Shown here: piece by piece, positions 15,892-23,603 of the stretch
How the letters are laid out: every line of letters begins with the position of its first letter
Numbering within the stretch: the stretch's first letter is position 1
Origin: Streptosporangiales bacterium
GTDB lineage: Bacteria > Actinomycetota > Actinomycetes > Streptosporangiales > WHST01
NCBI GenBank assembly: GCA_009379955.1
Contig: WHST01000067.1
Location: forward strand, 1-35,198
Reading direction: 5' to 3'
DNA: 35,198 bases
Notes under the pieces: generated by a model
What the model was told of the DNA's origin: nothing
What the model saw: only the letters and a program-made list of their open reading frames with translations
The model's database searches: none
Made by a program: the position numbers and the translations under genes

Positions 15892-17040
15892 TCAGGCGGC
15901 GTTCGGGATGATGAGCGGCTTGATGCAGTCGTCGAGCTTGGCGGAGAAGATGTGGTAGGCCTCGGCGATGTGTTCGAGGGGGATGCGGTGGGTGACGATG
16001 TCACTGGGCTTGAGGTAGCCGCTCTGCACGTGCTCGAGCAGGCGCGGCCACTGGCGCTTCACCGGGCACTGGTTCATCCGCAACGTGAGTCCCTTGTTCA
16101 TGGCGTCGCCGAACTTGACGGCGCTGAACATCGGGCCGTACGCGCCCATCACCGAGACGGTGGCTCCCTTGCGGACCGAGTCGATCGCCCAGTTGAGCGC
16201 CACGGGTGAGCCACCCTGCAACTTCAGCTTCGCCGAGCTGATGTGCTGGAGGAGGTTGCCGTCGGCCCCGGCTCCGACCGCGTCGATCGCGACGTCAGCC
16301 CCCAGGTGCTCGGTGATCGTCTTCAGGTGCACGACGATGTCGTCGTGCTCGGTGAAGTTGCAGGTCTCGGCCTGGGCGAACGTCCGCGCCTTCTCCAGGC
16401 GGTACTGCAGGTGGTCGACGACGATGACGCGGCCGGCGCCCATCAGCCACGCGGACTTCGCCGCGTACAGCCCGATCGGTCCGGCTCCGAAGACGACCAC
16501 GACGTCGCCCTCAGTGATGTCGCCGAGCTGGGCCCCGAAGTAGCCGGTGGCGAGCGCGTCGGTGAACAGGACGGCGTCGTCGTCGTCCATCCACTCGGGG
16601 ATCGGACTTGGTCCGATGTCGGCGAAAGGCACTCGCACGTACTCGGCCTGGCCGCCGTCGTAGCCACCGCAGGTGTGGGAGTAGCCGTAGATGCCTCCCA
16701 CGGCCGTGGCGTTGGGATTCACGTTGTGACAGTTGGAGAACAGACCACGCGCGCAGTAGAAGCATGACCCGCAGTAGACGTTGAAGGGCACCATGACCCG
16801 GTCGTTCGGCTGCAGGTTCCGCACCGAGGGACCTACCTCGTCCACGACGCCGATGAACTCGTGACCGAAGGTCGTGCCGACCCGGGTGTCGGGCATCATC
16901 CCGTGGTAGAGGTGGAGATCTGACCCGCAGATCGCGGCACGGGTCACCCGGATGATCGCGTCGTTGGGGTGTTCGATCGAGGGGCGGTCCTTCTCCTCCA
17001 CGCGGATCCGGTACGGACCGCGGTACACCATCGCTCGCAT
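15892..17040 (-). CDS. Zinc-dependent alcohol dehydrogenase (MDR superfamily)
   Basis: A 382-residue medium-chain dehydrogenase. Catalytic zinc ligands are C38 (ICGSDLHLYHG) and H60-E61 (FGHEFIGVVDEVG). The structural zinc site is C90-x2-C93-x2-C96-x7-C104. The Rossmann motif is VVVFGAGPIGLYAAKSA, followed by VIVVDHLQYRLEKA. Length and the long mid-region (AVGGIYGYSHTCGGYDGGQAEYVRVPFAD) fit the subgroup related to glutathione-independent formaldehyde dehydrogenases; the substrate is not certain. The ATG at 17040 has AAGGAGG five bases upstream. It sits 31 bases after the ctaD remnant and before the frameshifted partner gene. Confidence 0.9.
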   Translation of the reverse strand: MRAMVYRGPYRIRVEEKDRPSIEHPNDAIIRVTRAAICGSDLHLYHGMMPDTRVGTTFGHEFIGVVDEVGPSVRNLQPNDRVMVPFNVYCGSCFYCARGLFSNCHNVNPNATAVGGIYGYSHTCGGYDGGQAEYVRVPFADIGPSPIPEWMDDDDAVLFTDALATGYFGAQLGDITEGDVVVVFGAGPIGLYAAKSAWLMGAGRVIVVDHLQYRLEKARTFAQAETCNFTEHDDIVVHLKTITEHLGADVAIDAVGAGADGNLLQHISSAKLKLQGGSPVALNWAIDSVRKGATVSVMGAYGPMFSAVKFGDAMNKGLTLRMNQCPVKRQWPRLLEHVQSGYLKPSDIVTHRIPLEHIAEAYHIFSAKLDDCIKPLIIPNAA

Positions 17041-17071
17041 CTGGGCCTCCTTGGCTCTACGCCCGTCCAGG

Positions 17072-17818
17072 TCAGGTCTGTTCGTCATGGTCGTCTCGGC
17101 GTGCGGCCGGTGCGCGCGCCGATTGGTGATGCAGGTCGAACGCGGGCCGATCGGACCTGATCCGCGGCAGCGAGGTGAAGTTGTGCCGCGGCGGCGGACA
17201 GGACGTCGCCCACTCCAGACCCCCGCCGTAGCCCCACGGGTCGTCGACCTCGACCCTGGCGCCGCGCTTCGCGGTGCGCCAGAGGTTGTAGAAGAACGGC
17301 AGCATCGAGATGCCCAGCAGCAGCGCGCCCGCACTGGAGATCTGGTTCATGCCCGTGAACCCGTCATCGGCGCGGTAGTCGGCGAACCGGCGGGGCATCC
17401 CGTAGACGCCGAGGTAGTGCTGGATCAAGAACGTGAGGTGGAACCCGAAGAACAGCAGCCAGAAGTGGATCTTCCCCAGCCGCTCGTCGAGCATCCTCCC
17501 CGTCCACTTGGGCCACCAGAAGTAGAAGCCCGAGAACATCGAGAACACCACGGTGCCGAACAGCACGTAATGGAAGTGTCCGACCACGAAGTAGGTGTCG
17601 GACACGTGGAAGTCCAGCGGCGGGGACGCGAGGATCACACCGGTGAGACCCCCGAACAGGAACGTGACCAGGAAGCCGACCGCGAACAGCATCGGGGTGT
17701 CGAACGAGAGCTGGCCCCGCCACATCGTCCCGGCCCAGTTGAAGAACTTGATGCCGGTGGGCACCGCGATGAGGAACGTCATGAAGGAGAAGAACGGCAG
17801 CAGCACCGCACCGGCGCT
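17072..17818 (-). pseudogene. ctaD: 3' remnant of ctaD (cytochrome c oxidase subunit I)
   Basis: The leftward frame from about 17815 gives the C-terminal 245 or so residues of subunit [69 protein letters not shown] with the two adjacent His of a metal helix, [15 protein letters not shown], and the usual tail [21 protein letters not shown] full subunit I is about 550-580 residues, so the first half or more, including the heme a ligands and CuB His cluster, is absent. The homology stops near 17812, where an unrelated gene remnant begins. A GTG at 17806 opens the frame but gives no functional oxidase. Confidence 0.88.
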
Positions 17819-17820
17819 CC

Positions 17821-18030
17821 TGGGGACACGCGGTCATCACCTGGCCCGACGGCATCAGCTGCGAAGGCTGGCTGCGCGCCGACGACGGCGTGGACTACAC
17901 CGCCTCGGTGGCAGCCGAGGTCGCCGCCCGGCTCGCGCAGGGCGAAGGCAAGCCCGGCGCCTACACACCGGCAGCCGCCTTCGGCCCCGACCTTGCCACC
18001 GCCGCCGGCGCCACCTTCGTCCTGGACTGA
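17821..18030 (+). pseudogene. 3' remnant of a saccharopine-dehydrogenase-like/trans-acting enoyl reductase gene
   Basis: A rightward frame of 70 codons ending in TGA at 18028-18030. It reads [12 protein letters not shown], then EGWLRADDGVDYTASVAAEVAARLAQGE, then PGAYTPAAAFGPDLATAAGATFVLD, which resembles the C-terminus of saccharopine-dehydrogenase-type NAD-binding proteins of actinobacteria. There is no start codon, ribosome-binding site or N-terminal Rossmann domain. Its left edge abuts the 5' end of the ctaD remnant, on the opposite strand. The family assignment is from recognised pattern and is moderately sure. Confidence 0.6.
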
Positions 18031-18072
18031 GGGCATCCTCCCGCCCCCTCGGAACCACCCAGACTTCGTCAC

Positions 18073-18649
18073 TCAGTCGAAGCCCTTGAGGTCGTCGGGG
18101 TCCCTCAGCTCGTCAGTTTCGGATGGTGCTCTCTCTACCCAGCGCACCGTGCGGACCGGTGCCCACCTCTTGCGGTAGTTCACCGCCAGTGTCACGAGCA
18201 CCAAGAGGCCGCCGACCAAGAGCAGGAAGGCGACCCCAGTGACCACCAACTCCGGCCATCCGGCTCCCGGCGCCAACGCGGCGGAGATCCGGTACCCGTT
18301 GAGCAGGAACAGCGCGGGAAGCAACAGCACGACGCCCGGTGCGACAAGCCACCAGAACAGAATAGGTGCGCAGTACTTCACCGGCGCGCAGCCGGGACTC
18401 GCCGTCGATGGAGTACCCAGTCGTGGTCCTGGAGTAGAGACCTGCGTTGTAGTCGCTGGTTGGTCCCTCGCGCAGGTAGAAGCGGTCCATCGGGACGATC
18501 GGCACATAGCAGAACACCAGCCAGCGCGTCGCGAAGCACCGCCCGCTCCGGTCCGCACGGGTGAACCCCTTCAGCTGCAGGCCAAACCCGTTGAACGTAC
18601 CCATCCGGACCCGGTCGGACTCCGGCAACGGCCAGACCTCGTCGATCAC
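18073..18649 (-). pseudogene. Two-TM membrane protein of unknown function broken by a one-base insertion
   Basis: Two leftward frames join into one protein of about 190 residues. The first part reads VIDEVWPLPESDRVRMGTFNGFG, then FCYVPIVPMDRFYLREGPTSDYNAG and GYSIDGESRLRAGEVLRTY. The second continues with LFWWLVAPGVVLLLPALFLLNGY (helix 1), WPELVVTGVAFLLLVGGLLVLVTL (helix 2) and YRKRWAPVRTVRWVERAPSE. The joint is at TATT on the coding strand (plus AATA, 18361-18364), which carries one T too many. The GTG at 18649 is a plausible start, but no good ribosome-binding site is seen. I do not recognise a named family. Confidence 0.65.
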
Positions 18650-18741
18650 GCGGTGAGTGTACGACTCATCGGAAACGTCACAGCGCCGACAAGATCGCAC
18701 ACCTGCGCGCAACGGTTCGGGCTGGCTCGCATGGCCGGCGC

Positions 18742-19347
18742 CTACTGGCCGACGCGGCCGTCGATGCGCTCGCGCAGGAGATCGGCGTGCCCGCAGTGTC
18801 GCGCGTACTCTGCGATCTGCGCCACCAGCATGTCGCGAAGCTGCAAGTCCGCCCCGTCGGGGCCGAGGTCGGAAACGCCGGCGTTCCGGGTGCCGAGGTC
18901 GGCGACTCCGGCCACGAACTGGTCGGTGAGCTCTACCTCGGCCCGCCACTGCCGCCAAGCGTCCTCCACGACTGCCGGGTCGGCGATCGCGCCGTTCCAG
19001 TCGCCGTCACGGTCCTCGTCGGTGCAGTACAGCTTCGGCGCGTCCTCGCCGGCCATGACCCGGCGAAGGTGTCGCTCTCCCTCGGCCAGGTGCCGCACCA
19101 GCCCGAGCAGGGACATCGTGGACGGTGGTACGGATCGCCGGGCAAGCTGCTCGGCGTTCAGGTCGGCGCTTTTCATCTGGAGCGTCAGCCGGTAATGACC
19201 CAGATAGTCGAGCAGTATGCCGCGTTCGTCGACGGCCTCGACATCGGTTTCGCGCGGATCGTCGTCCGGGTCGACCCACATGTCGCGGTACACGGTCGAC
19301 TTCGTCCACGGCGTCGGGACGGGTTCACTCGCATCCGAGGTGGTCAT
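18742..19347 (-). CDS. DinB-family (DUF664) protein
   Basis: About 201 residues of a four-helix DinB-like protein. The DUF664 signature is clear: LNAEQLARRSVPPSTMSLLGLVRHLAEGERHLRRVMAGE, then LYCTDEDRDGDWNGA, and DMLVAQIAEYARHCGHADLLRERIDGRVGQ at the end. Conserved His in the VRHLAEGE, ARHCGHADLL segments are the likely metal ligands. Related proteins are thiol-dependent (mycothiol or bacillithiol) transferases or unknown. Starts at 19347, 19365 and 19404 are in frame; none has a strong ribosome-binding site, and I chose MTTS at 19347 as most typical. It is divergent from the PCD-VOC gene. Confidence 0.85.
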   Translation of the reverse strand: MTTSDASEPVPTPWTKSTVYRDMWVDPDDDPRETDVEAVDERGILLDYLGHYRLTLQMKSADLNAEQLARRSVPPSTMSLLGLVRHLAEGERHLRRVMAGEDAPKLYCTDEDRDGDWNGAIADPAVVEDAWRQWRAEVELTDQFVAGVADLGTRNAGVSDLGPDGADLQLRDMLVAQIAEYARHCGHADLLRERIDGRVGQ

Positions 19348-19427
19348 CACGGCATCGTCGGCCATTCCGGCCCCGGGTGCCATCGAATATCCAGCGGCGG
19401 TCACACCTGACTGAAGTCGACGTCAGA

Positions 19428-19450
19428 TTCCGGACTCCGATCGTCCGGAA
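19428..19450. repeat. Inverted repeat in the DinB/PCD-VOC divergent promoter region
   Basis: TTCCGGAC (19428-19435) and GTCCGGAA (19443-19450) are perfect inverted arms with a 7-base spacer. It lies 19 bases before the ATG of the PCD-VOC gene and 80 bases upstream of the DinB start. It could be an operator or a hairpin in the leader. Confidence 0.5.
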
Positions 19451-19469
19451 CCCGGATTATGGTCCGTCC

Positions 19470-20156
19470 ATGGACATGCTGACGGGCGAGCAGATCGCCG
19501 AGACCAACCTGACCGACTGGCGCAAGCTGGGTCAAGGACTACATGCCCGCTACGTGGTCGGCGACTTCGGCGCCGGCGTACGGTTCGTCGCCGCAGTGGG
19601 CGAGGCCGGCGACGCGCTCGACCACTACCCACGCGTGACGATGGGCGACGGGTACGTCGATCTCAAGCTGCTCAGCGACGACGCCGTCTACCGCGACGAC
19701 GAGGGCACCGAGCACGTCGTCGAATGGGTGACCCAGCAGGATGTCGACCTCGCGCGACGGGTCACCGAGATCGCCACCGAGCAGGCGGTCGCCGCAGACC
19801 CGGCCTCGATCACCGCGATCGAGCTCGCCCTCGACACGGCGCACGCCGCGACGATCGCCCCGGTGTGGGCGGCTTTGCTGACCGGGAGCGCCGAGGCGCA
19901 GGGTCGCGGGACCATCGACGACGACGTCCGGGACGCCACGGGACGGGTACCGATCCTGTGGTTCCAGGACACCGACGAGCACGAGCCCCCGCGTCAGCGG
20001 TTCCACGTCGATGTCTGGGTGCCGCCCGAGGTGGCCGAGCAGCGGATCGCCGCCGCTGTCACCGCGGGTGGGATCGTCGTCGATGACAGCCAGGCGCCGT
20101 CGTACAGCGTGATCGCCGACCAGGACGGCAACAAGGCGTGTGTGTGCACCACCTGA
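19470..20156 (+). CDS. Fusion of pterin-4a-carbinolamine dehydratase-like and VOC (glyoxalase-like) domains
   Basis: A 228-residue two-domain protein. Residues 1-100 match the PCD fold (LTGEQIAETNLTDWRKLGQGLHARYVVGDFGAGVRFVAAVGEAGDALDHYPRV, EWVTQQDVDLARRVTEIA); the second His of the usual HHxP is Tyr (DHYPRV). Residues 115-228 match a glyoxalase/VOC domain (IELALDTAHAATIAPVWAALL, VPILWFQDTDEHEPPRQRFHVDVWV, DSQAPSYSVIADQDGNKACVC). The combination occurs elsewhere in actinobacteria as an uncharacterised VOC protein. I start at the ATG at 19470; the ribosome-binding site is weak. Enzymatic role is not known. Confidence 0.85.
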   Translation: MDMLTGEQIAETNLTDWRKLGQGLHARYVVGDFGAGVRFVAAVGEAGDALDHYPRVTMGDGYVDLKLLSDDAVYRDDEGTEHVVEWVTQQDVDLARRVTEIATEQAVAADPASITAIELALDTAHAATIAPVWAALLTGSAEAQGRGTIDDDVRDATGRVPILWFQDTDEHEPPRQRFHVDVWVPPEVAEQRIAAAVTAGGIVVDDSQAPSYSVIADQDGNKACVCTT

Positions 20157-20199
20157 GGACCGCCGCGCCGCCTCAGGTCGCTGTGGCAGTCTTTCGGCC

Positions 20200-21057
20200 A
20201 TGCAGGTCGTGATGGCGACAAGCCCTGGCACGGCGGGCCGGCCCAACGAGGACTTCACCGGTGCGGTGCCGACCGCAGCCGTCTTGCTCGACGGCGCTGG
20301 CATCGTAGGCACCGAGTCGATCTGCCGCCACGGCGTTGCCTGGTACACCCATCGCCTCGGCGGAGCACTGCTCGGTCGCCTCTCTCGCGAAGACGACCGC
20401 GACCTCACCACGCTGCTCGGCGAAGCCATCGAGGACGTCACCGACGACCACCGTGGAACGTGCGACGTCACAAACCCGATCAGCCCGTCGGCGACCGTCG
20501 TCATGCTTCGGCTCGACGAAGACCGCGCCGACTACCTCGTGCTCGGAGACAGCTTCCTCATGCTCGACCGTGTCAGCGACCGACCGCTCGTCATCACCGA
20601 CGATCGCGAGGTGACCATCAGGTGGCACCTCAGCGCGACCATGCGGGCTGCCGCCGTGGGCACGCTCGAGTACGAGCGGGCTCGGAACGAATGCAGCGAG
20701 GCTCTGCGCGCTCGTCGTAACCAGCCCGGGGGGTTCTGGCTCGCCAAGGACAGCCCGCGAGCAGCAGCCGAAGCGGTCACCGGCAGCCGACCAGTTGCCG
20801 ATCTCGCCGGGGTCGCTCTGCTCAGCAACGGCGTCAGCCGCCTCGTCGACCCGCTCGGGCTCGCCGACTGGCCCGGTGTGCTGGCCGTCCTCCAAGCCGA
20901 TGGACCTGCCGAGATCATCCGCCGCGTTCGGCAAGCAGAAGCCGACGGGACCCGTGACGACGCCACGCTCGCGTATTGCACACGGCTGGGAGAACTCTCG
21001 ACATCGCCTACCCCTGCAACGGAAACCGAGCTGCGGGTCAGGGGTCCAACCGCATGA
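20200..21057 (+). CDS. PP2C-like protein phosphatase domain protein
   Basis: A 285-residue protein with the order of acidic metal motifs of the PP2C superfamily: NEDFTG near residue 16, LLDGAG near 30, LVLGDS near the middle, LLSNGVSRLVD, and DDATLAYC near the C-terminus. It is an atypical, single-domain member without a membrane helix. Such forms dephosphorylate Ser/Thr, but activity here is unproved. Its start ATG at 20200 follows the PCD-VOC gene by 43 bases. The 3' end overlaps the convergent GNAT gene by 20 bases. Confidence 0.75.
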   Translation: MQVVMATSPGTAGRPNEDFTGAVPTAAVLLDGAGIVGTESICRHGVAWYTHRLGGALLGRLSREDDRDLTTLLGEAIEDVTDDHRGTCDVTNPISPSATVVMLRLDEDRADYLVLGDSFLMLDRVSDRPLVITDDREVTIRWHLSATMRAAAVGTLEYERARNECSEALRARRNQPGGFWLAKDSPRAAAEAVTGSRPVADLAGVALLSNGVSRLVDPLGLADWPGVLAVLQADGPAEIIRRVRQAEADGTRDDATLAYCTRLGELSTSPTPATETELRVRGPTA

Positions 21058-21613
21058 GCACGCGGGGGAATCCGCCGGATACCGCGCTCGTGTCGGCGGC
21101 CTTGGTGAAGCCGGCGCGCTCGAAGACCGTGCGAGTGCCGACGTAGGCCATCGTCGTGTCGACCTTCTTCCCCCGGTTGTCCACCGGATAACCCTCGATC
21201 GCCGGCGCATGGTGTGACCGCGCGAACGCCACGGCACCTTCGAGCAGGGCGTGCGCGATGCCGTTGCCGCGGTAGCCGGGACGCACGCGTATGCACCACA
21301 CCGACCAGACGGGCAACCGGTCGATGTGCGGGATCTTCGTCGACCGGGCGAAGGGTAGCTCCGCTCGGGGCGCGACGGCGGCCCACCCGACGACCTCGTC
21401 GTCCTCGTAGCCGAGGACGCCCGGCGAGACCTCGCGGGAGCAGAGCTCCCTGACATACTCGCCCCGCGCGCGTCCGACGAGCTCCCGATTGGTCTTCGAG
21501 TCGAGCCGATGGCTGAGGCACCAGCACACTGAGGATTCGGGATTCTTGGGCCCGAGCATGGTCGCGACGTCGTCGAACCATGCTGATGTCGCGGGCCTGA
21601 CCTCGATGCTCAC
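21038..21613 (-). CDS. GNAT-family N-acetyltransferase
   Basis: A 191-residue acetyltransferase. The acetyl-CoA motif A is seen in VWCIRVRPGYRGNGIAHALLEGAVAFAR (RGNGIA replaces the R/QxxGxG/A loop). Other typical features are EVVGWAAVAPRAEL in the core sheet, and the terminal VFERAGFTKAADTS with FPRVLMRL. An unusual N-terminal CWCLSHR motif suggests a subgroup with YoaP-like or Cys-rich insert. Substrate is unknown. The start is GTG at 21613. Confidence 0.88.
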   Translation of the reverse strand: MSIEVRPATSAWFDDVATMLGPKNPESSVCWCLSHRLDSKTNRELVGRARGEYVRELCSREVSPGVLGYEDDEVVGWAAVAPRAELPFARSTKIPHIDRLPVWSVWCIRVRPGYRGNGIAHALLEGAVAFARSHHAPAIEGYPVDNRGKKVDTTMAYVGTRTVFERAGFTKAADTSAVSGGFPRVLMRLDP

Positions 21614-21699
21614 GCAGCCACGCTATCCGCGGTGGAGTGGTGTGTCGCGTGATGCTCAGGCTGGTCAGGTGGTGCGCGCCTTGAGGTAACGTCCGAGCG

Positions 21700-22359
21700 G
21701 TGGAAGGCGAGCGGCGGTCCCGCGTCATGGCGGAGGAGTGGTCGGCCGGAGGCGGCGGAGCCCCGCTGCTCGCTGCGGCCGCACACGCGGCGGCGGCCGG
21801 TGCGGACCTCCGCGCGGTCGTGCTCGTGGAGGGGATGAGCGACCAGGCGGCGGTCGAGGCGCTCGCCGCGCGCCATCTCCGGGATCTCGATGCCGAGGGC
21901 GTGTCCGTCGTGCCGCTCGGGGGCGCCATGTCGATCGCACCCTTCCTCGATCTGTTCGGGCCGGACGGCGTCGACGTGCGACTGGCGGGCCTGTGCGACG
22001 TCGCGGAGGAGGGCTACTTCCGGCGCGGTCTCGAGCGGGCCGGTCTCGGCGCCGACCTCACCCGCGCCGACATGGAGGCGCTGGGCTTCTACGTGTGTGT
22101 CGAAGACCTGGAGGACGAGCTGATCCGCACCCTGGGCGTCGCGTCCGTGGAACGGGTCATCGAGGACCAGGGTGATCTCCGGTCGTGGCGCGTGCTCCAG
22201 CAGCAGCCCGCCCACCAGGGCCGGAGCGTCGAGGAGGTACTACGTCGTTTCATGGGCACCCGGTCAGGACGCAAGATCCACTACGCGCGCCTGCTCGTCG
22301 ACGCGCTCGACCTCGCCGACGTGCCGCGGCCGCTCGAGCGCGTGCTCGCGCACGTCTGA
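21700..22359 (+). CDS. Stand-alone TOPRIM-domain protein, OLD-nuclease type
   Basis: A 219-residue protein with a single TOPRIM-like domain. VVLVEGMSDQAAVEAL carries the conserved Glu (E44), SVVPLGGAMSIAPFLDLF is a typical next strand, and LAGLCDVAEEGYF has the D100/E pair of the DxD-like metal motif; VEDLEDELIR follows as in OLD-family TOPRIMs. The ATPase domain normally fused to it is absent here and not present in neighbours. It may be a nuclease or a nucleotide-binding protein. GTG at 21700 and ATG at 21727 are alternative starts. Confidence 0.75.
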   Translation: MEGERRSRVMAEEWSAGGGGAPLLAAAAHAAAAGADLRAVVLVEGMSDQAAVEALAARHLRDLDAEGVSVVPLGGAMSIAPFLDLFGPDGVDVRLAGLCDVAEEGYFRRGLERAGLGADLTRADMEALGFYVCVEDLEDELIRTLGVASVERVIEDQGDLRSWRVLQQQPAHQGRSVEEVLRRFMGTRSGRKIHYARLLVDALDLADVPRPLERVLAHV

Positions 22360-22364
22360 CGCCG

Positions 22365-23267
22365 TCAGTCCAGGAGGGCCTTGGCGTCGGCCATGAAGTC
22401 GAGTTGGGTCCGCCAGTCGCCGTTGTCGGGGCCGGCGACGATGCGGTCGGCGCCCGCGGCCCGGTAGGCCGCGAAGAGCTCGGCCAGCTCCTCCGGGGTA
22501 CGCGCGGTCATCGGGGTGCGGACGAGCGCCTCGTGCGCGGATCGGGCGGACTCGTCGTCGCCGAGGACGAGGTGCCCGCCCACGGTGACGCCGGGGGCGG
22601 GCACACCGCGCTCGGCCGCCATCTCACGCAGTCTCGTGACGGCGCCGGCGAGGCCCGCGGGGTCGATGAGGGAGGGGAACCATGCGTCGCCGTGCGCCAG
22701 GACGCGGTGGAACGCGCGCTCCGAACCACCGACCAGGATCGGTGGCACCGCGGACTTCGGCGACATGGTCAGTGCCAGCTGCCTCCGGCGGTCGCGCGAC
22801 AGTGACGGCTCGCCCTCGGCGATCTCGACCGGCTCGCCGGAGAGCAGCCGCGGTAGGAGCGCGAGGGTGGCGTCGGTGGTGCGACCCCGGTCCCGGCCGG
22901 AGACGCCCAGCGACCGCCAGAACGGCGAGTCGGGGAAGCCGCCGGAACCGACGCCGAGCAGCAGTCGGTCGCCGGACAGGTGCTGGAGCGTCGCGACCTG
23001 CGCGGCCAACCACGGGGCGGGACGCAGTGGCACGACGAGGACGCCGAAGCCGATCCGCACCCGTTCGGTGACCGCGGCGGCCGCCGCCAGTGCCAGCGCG
23101 GGCTCCAGGGCGGGAGTGCCGTCGCCGAGGATCAGGTCCGGCAGCCACAGGGACTCGAAGCCCATGTCCTCGAGGTGGCGCGCGGCCTCGGTGACGGTAC
23201 GGACGCCGGCGGCCGCCAGCTCCTCGACGGTCGTCGGGAGTCCGGTGCCGATCTCGATCGAGGTCAT
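22365..23267 (-). CDS. LLM-class (probably F420-dependent) flavin oxidoreductase
   Basis: A 300-residue luciferase-like protein. Typical motifs are AARHLEDMGFESLWLPDLIL, TERVRIGFGVLVVPLRPAPWLAAQVATLQHLSGDRLLLGVGSGGFPDSPFWRSLGV, PPILVGGSERAFHRVLAHGDAWFPSL and a C-terminal AGADRIVAGPDNGDW. The start ATG at 23267 has AAGGA seven bases upstream. The gene runs convergent with the TOPRIM gene, leaving only 5 bases, and divergent from the HTH/Clp-N pair; a palindrome lies in its 5' region. Substrate is unknown. Confidence 0.88.
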   Translation of the reverse strand: MTSIEIGTGLPTTVEELAAAGVRTVTEAARHLEDMGFESLWLPDLILGDGTPALEPALALAAAAAVTERVRIGFGVLVVPLRPAPWLAAQVATLQHLSGDRLLLGVGSGGFPDSPFWRSLGVSGRDRGRTTDATLALLPRLLSGEPVEIAEGEPSLSRDRRRQLALTMSPKSAVPPILVGGSERAFHRVLAHGDAWFPSLIDPAGLAGAVTRLREMAAERGVPAPGVTVGGHLVLGDDESARSAHEALVRTPMTARTPEELAELFAAYRAAGADRIVAGPDNGDWRTQLDFMADAKALLD

Positions 23268-23281
23268 GCGACGATCCTTCA

Positions 23282-23301
23282 ACATCAACTTTGGTTGATG
23301 T
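23282..23301. promoter_or_regulatory. Palindromic operator candidate upstream of the LLM gene
   Basis: ACATCAAC-TTTG-GTTGATGT is a palindrome with 8-base arms and a 4-base spacer, 15 bases upstream of the LLM start. It overlaps a TTGACA on the minus strand (23299-23304). Its sequence differs from the CGTCAAG repeats next to it, suggesting a second regulator. Confidence 0.55.
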
Positions 23302-23316
23302 CAAGCGTTGAGGAGT

Positions 23317-23361
23317 CGTCAAGCTATCTTGACGACCGGGTGCCGTCAAGATAGCTTGACG
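23317..23361 (+). promoter_or_regulatory. Nested perfect inverted repeat with leaderless promoter of the HTH/Clp-N pair
   Basis: CGTCAAGCTATCTTGACG (23317-23334) and CGTCAAGATAGCTTGACG (23344-23361) are exact reverse complements, separated by nine bases. Each arm is itself palindromic at its ends (CGTCAAG-N4-CTTGACG). TTGACG (23329-23334) and TAGCTT (23352-23357) are spaced by 17 bases and look like -35 and -10 boxes; transcription would begin at or near the A of the ATG at 23364, so the mRNA would be leaderless, in line with the absence of a ribosome-binding site. The two arms cover the -35 and -10, the arrangement expected for repression by the encoded HTH protein. Confidence 0.75.
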
Positions 23362-23363
23362 GC

Positions 23364-23603
23364 ATGACGGTGGACCTCGGTGAGAGCAGACGGCTGATGG
23401 ACGCGGCGGCGGGCGCGGACCCGCAGGTGGGGCTGACGGCGGTGGTGGCGTTGCGGCAGTTGGTCGAGGTCCTGGAGGAGCTCCAGGTCGACAACGCCAG
23501 GGCGCGCGGGTGGTCGTGGCGCGACATCGCGCTCCGGCTTGGCGTGACCAAGCAGGGCGTGCACTACAAGCACGGCCTGCGCAGGCGCGCCGAGGGGTCG
23601 TGA
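23364..23603 (+). CDS. Small HTH DNA-binding protein
   Basis: A 79-residue protein. The first 45 residues form one or two helices with a leucine-rich stretch (LTAVVALRQLVEVLEELQV) suitable for dimerisation. A helix-turn-helix is at about residues 51-70 (SWRDIALRLGVTKQGVHYKH), followed by a basic end (GLRRRAEGS). The ATG lies two bases after a perfect operator-like repeat and has no ribosome-binding site, so translation is probably leaderless. Its stop overlaps the start of the Clp-N gene. It is a likely autorepressor of the pair. Leucine positions and fold are inferred. Confidence 0.85.
   Translation: MTVDLGESRRLMDAAAGADPQVGLTAVVALRQLVEVLEELQVDNARARGWSWRDIALRLGVTKQGVHYKHGLRRRAEGS

Noticed and set aside
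16952-18178. Long rightward frame across the ctaD remnant
   Set aside because: Low-complexity Arg/Glu/His-rich shadow of the ctaD C-terminus; it also does not share the frame of the saccharopine-dehydrogenase-like remnant.
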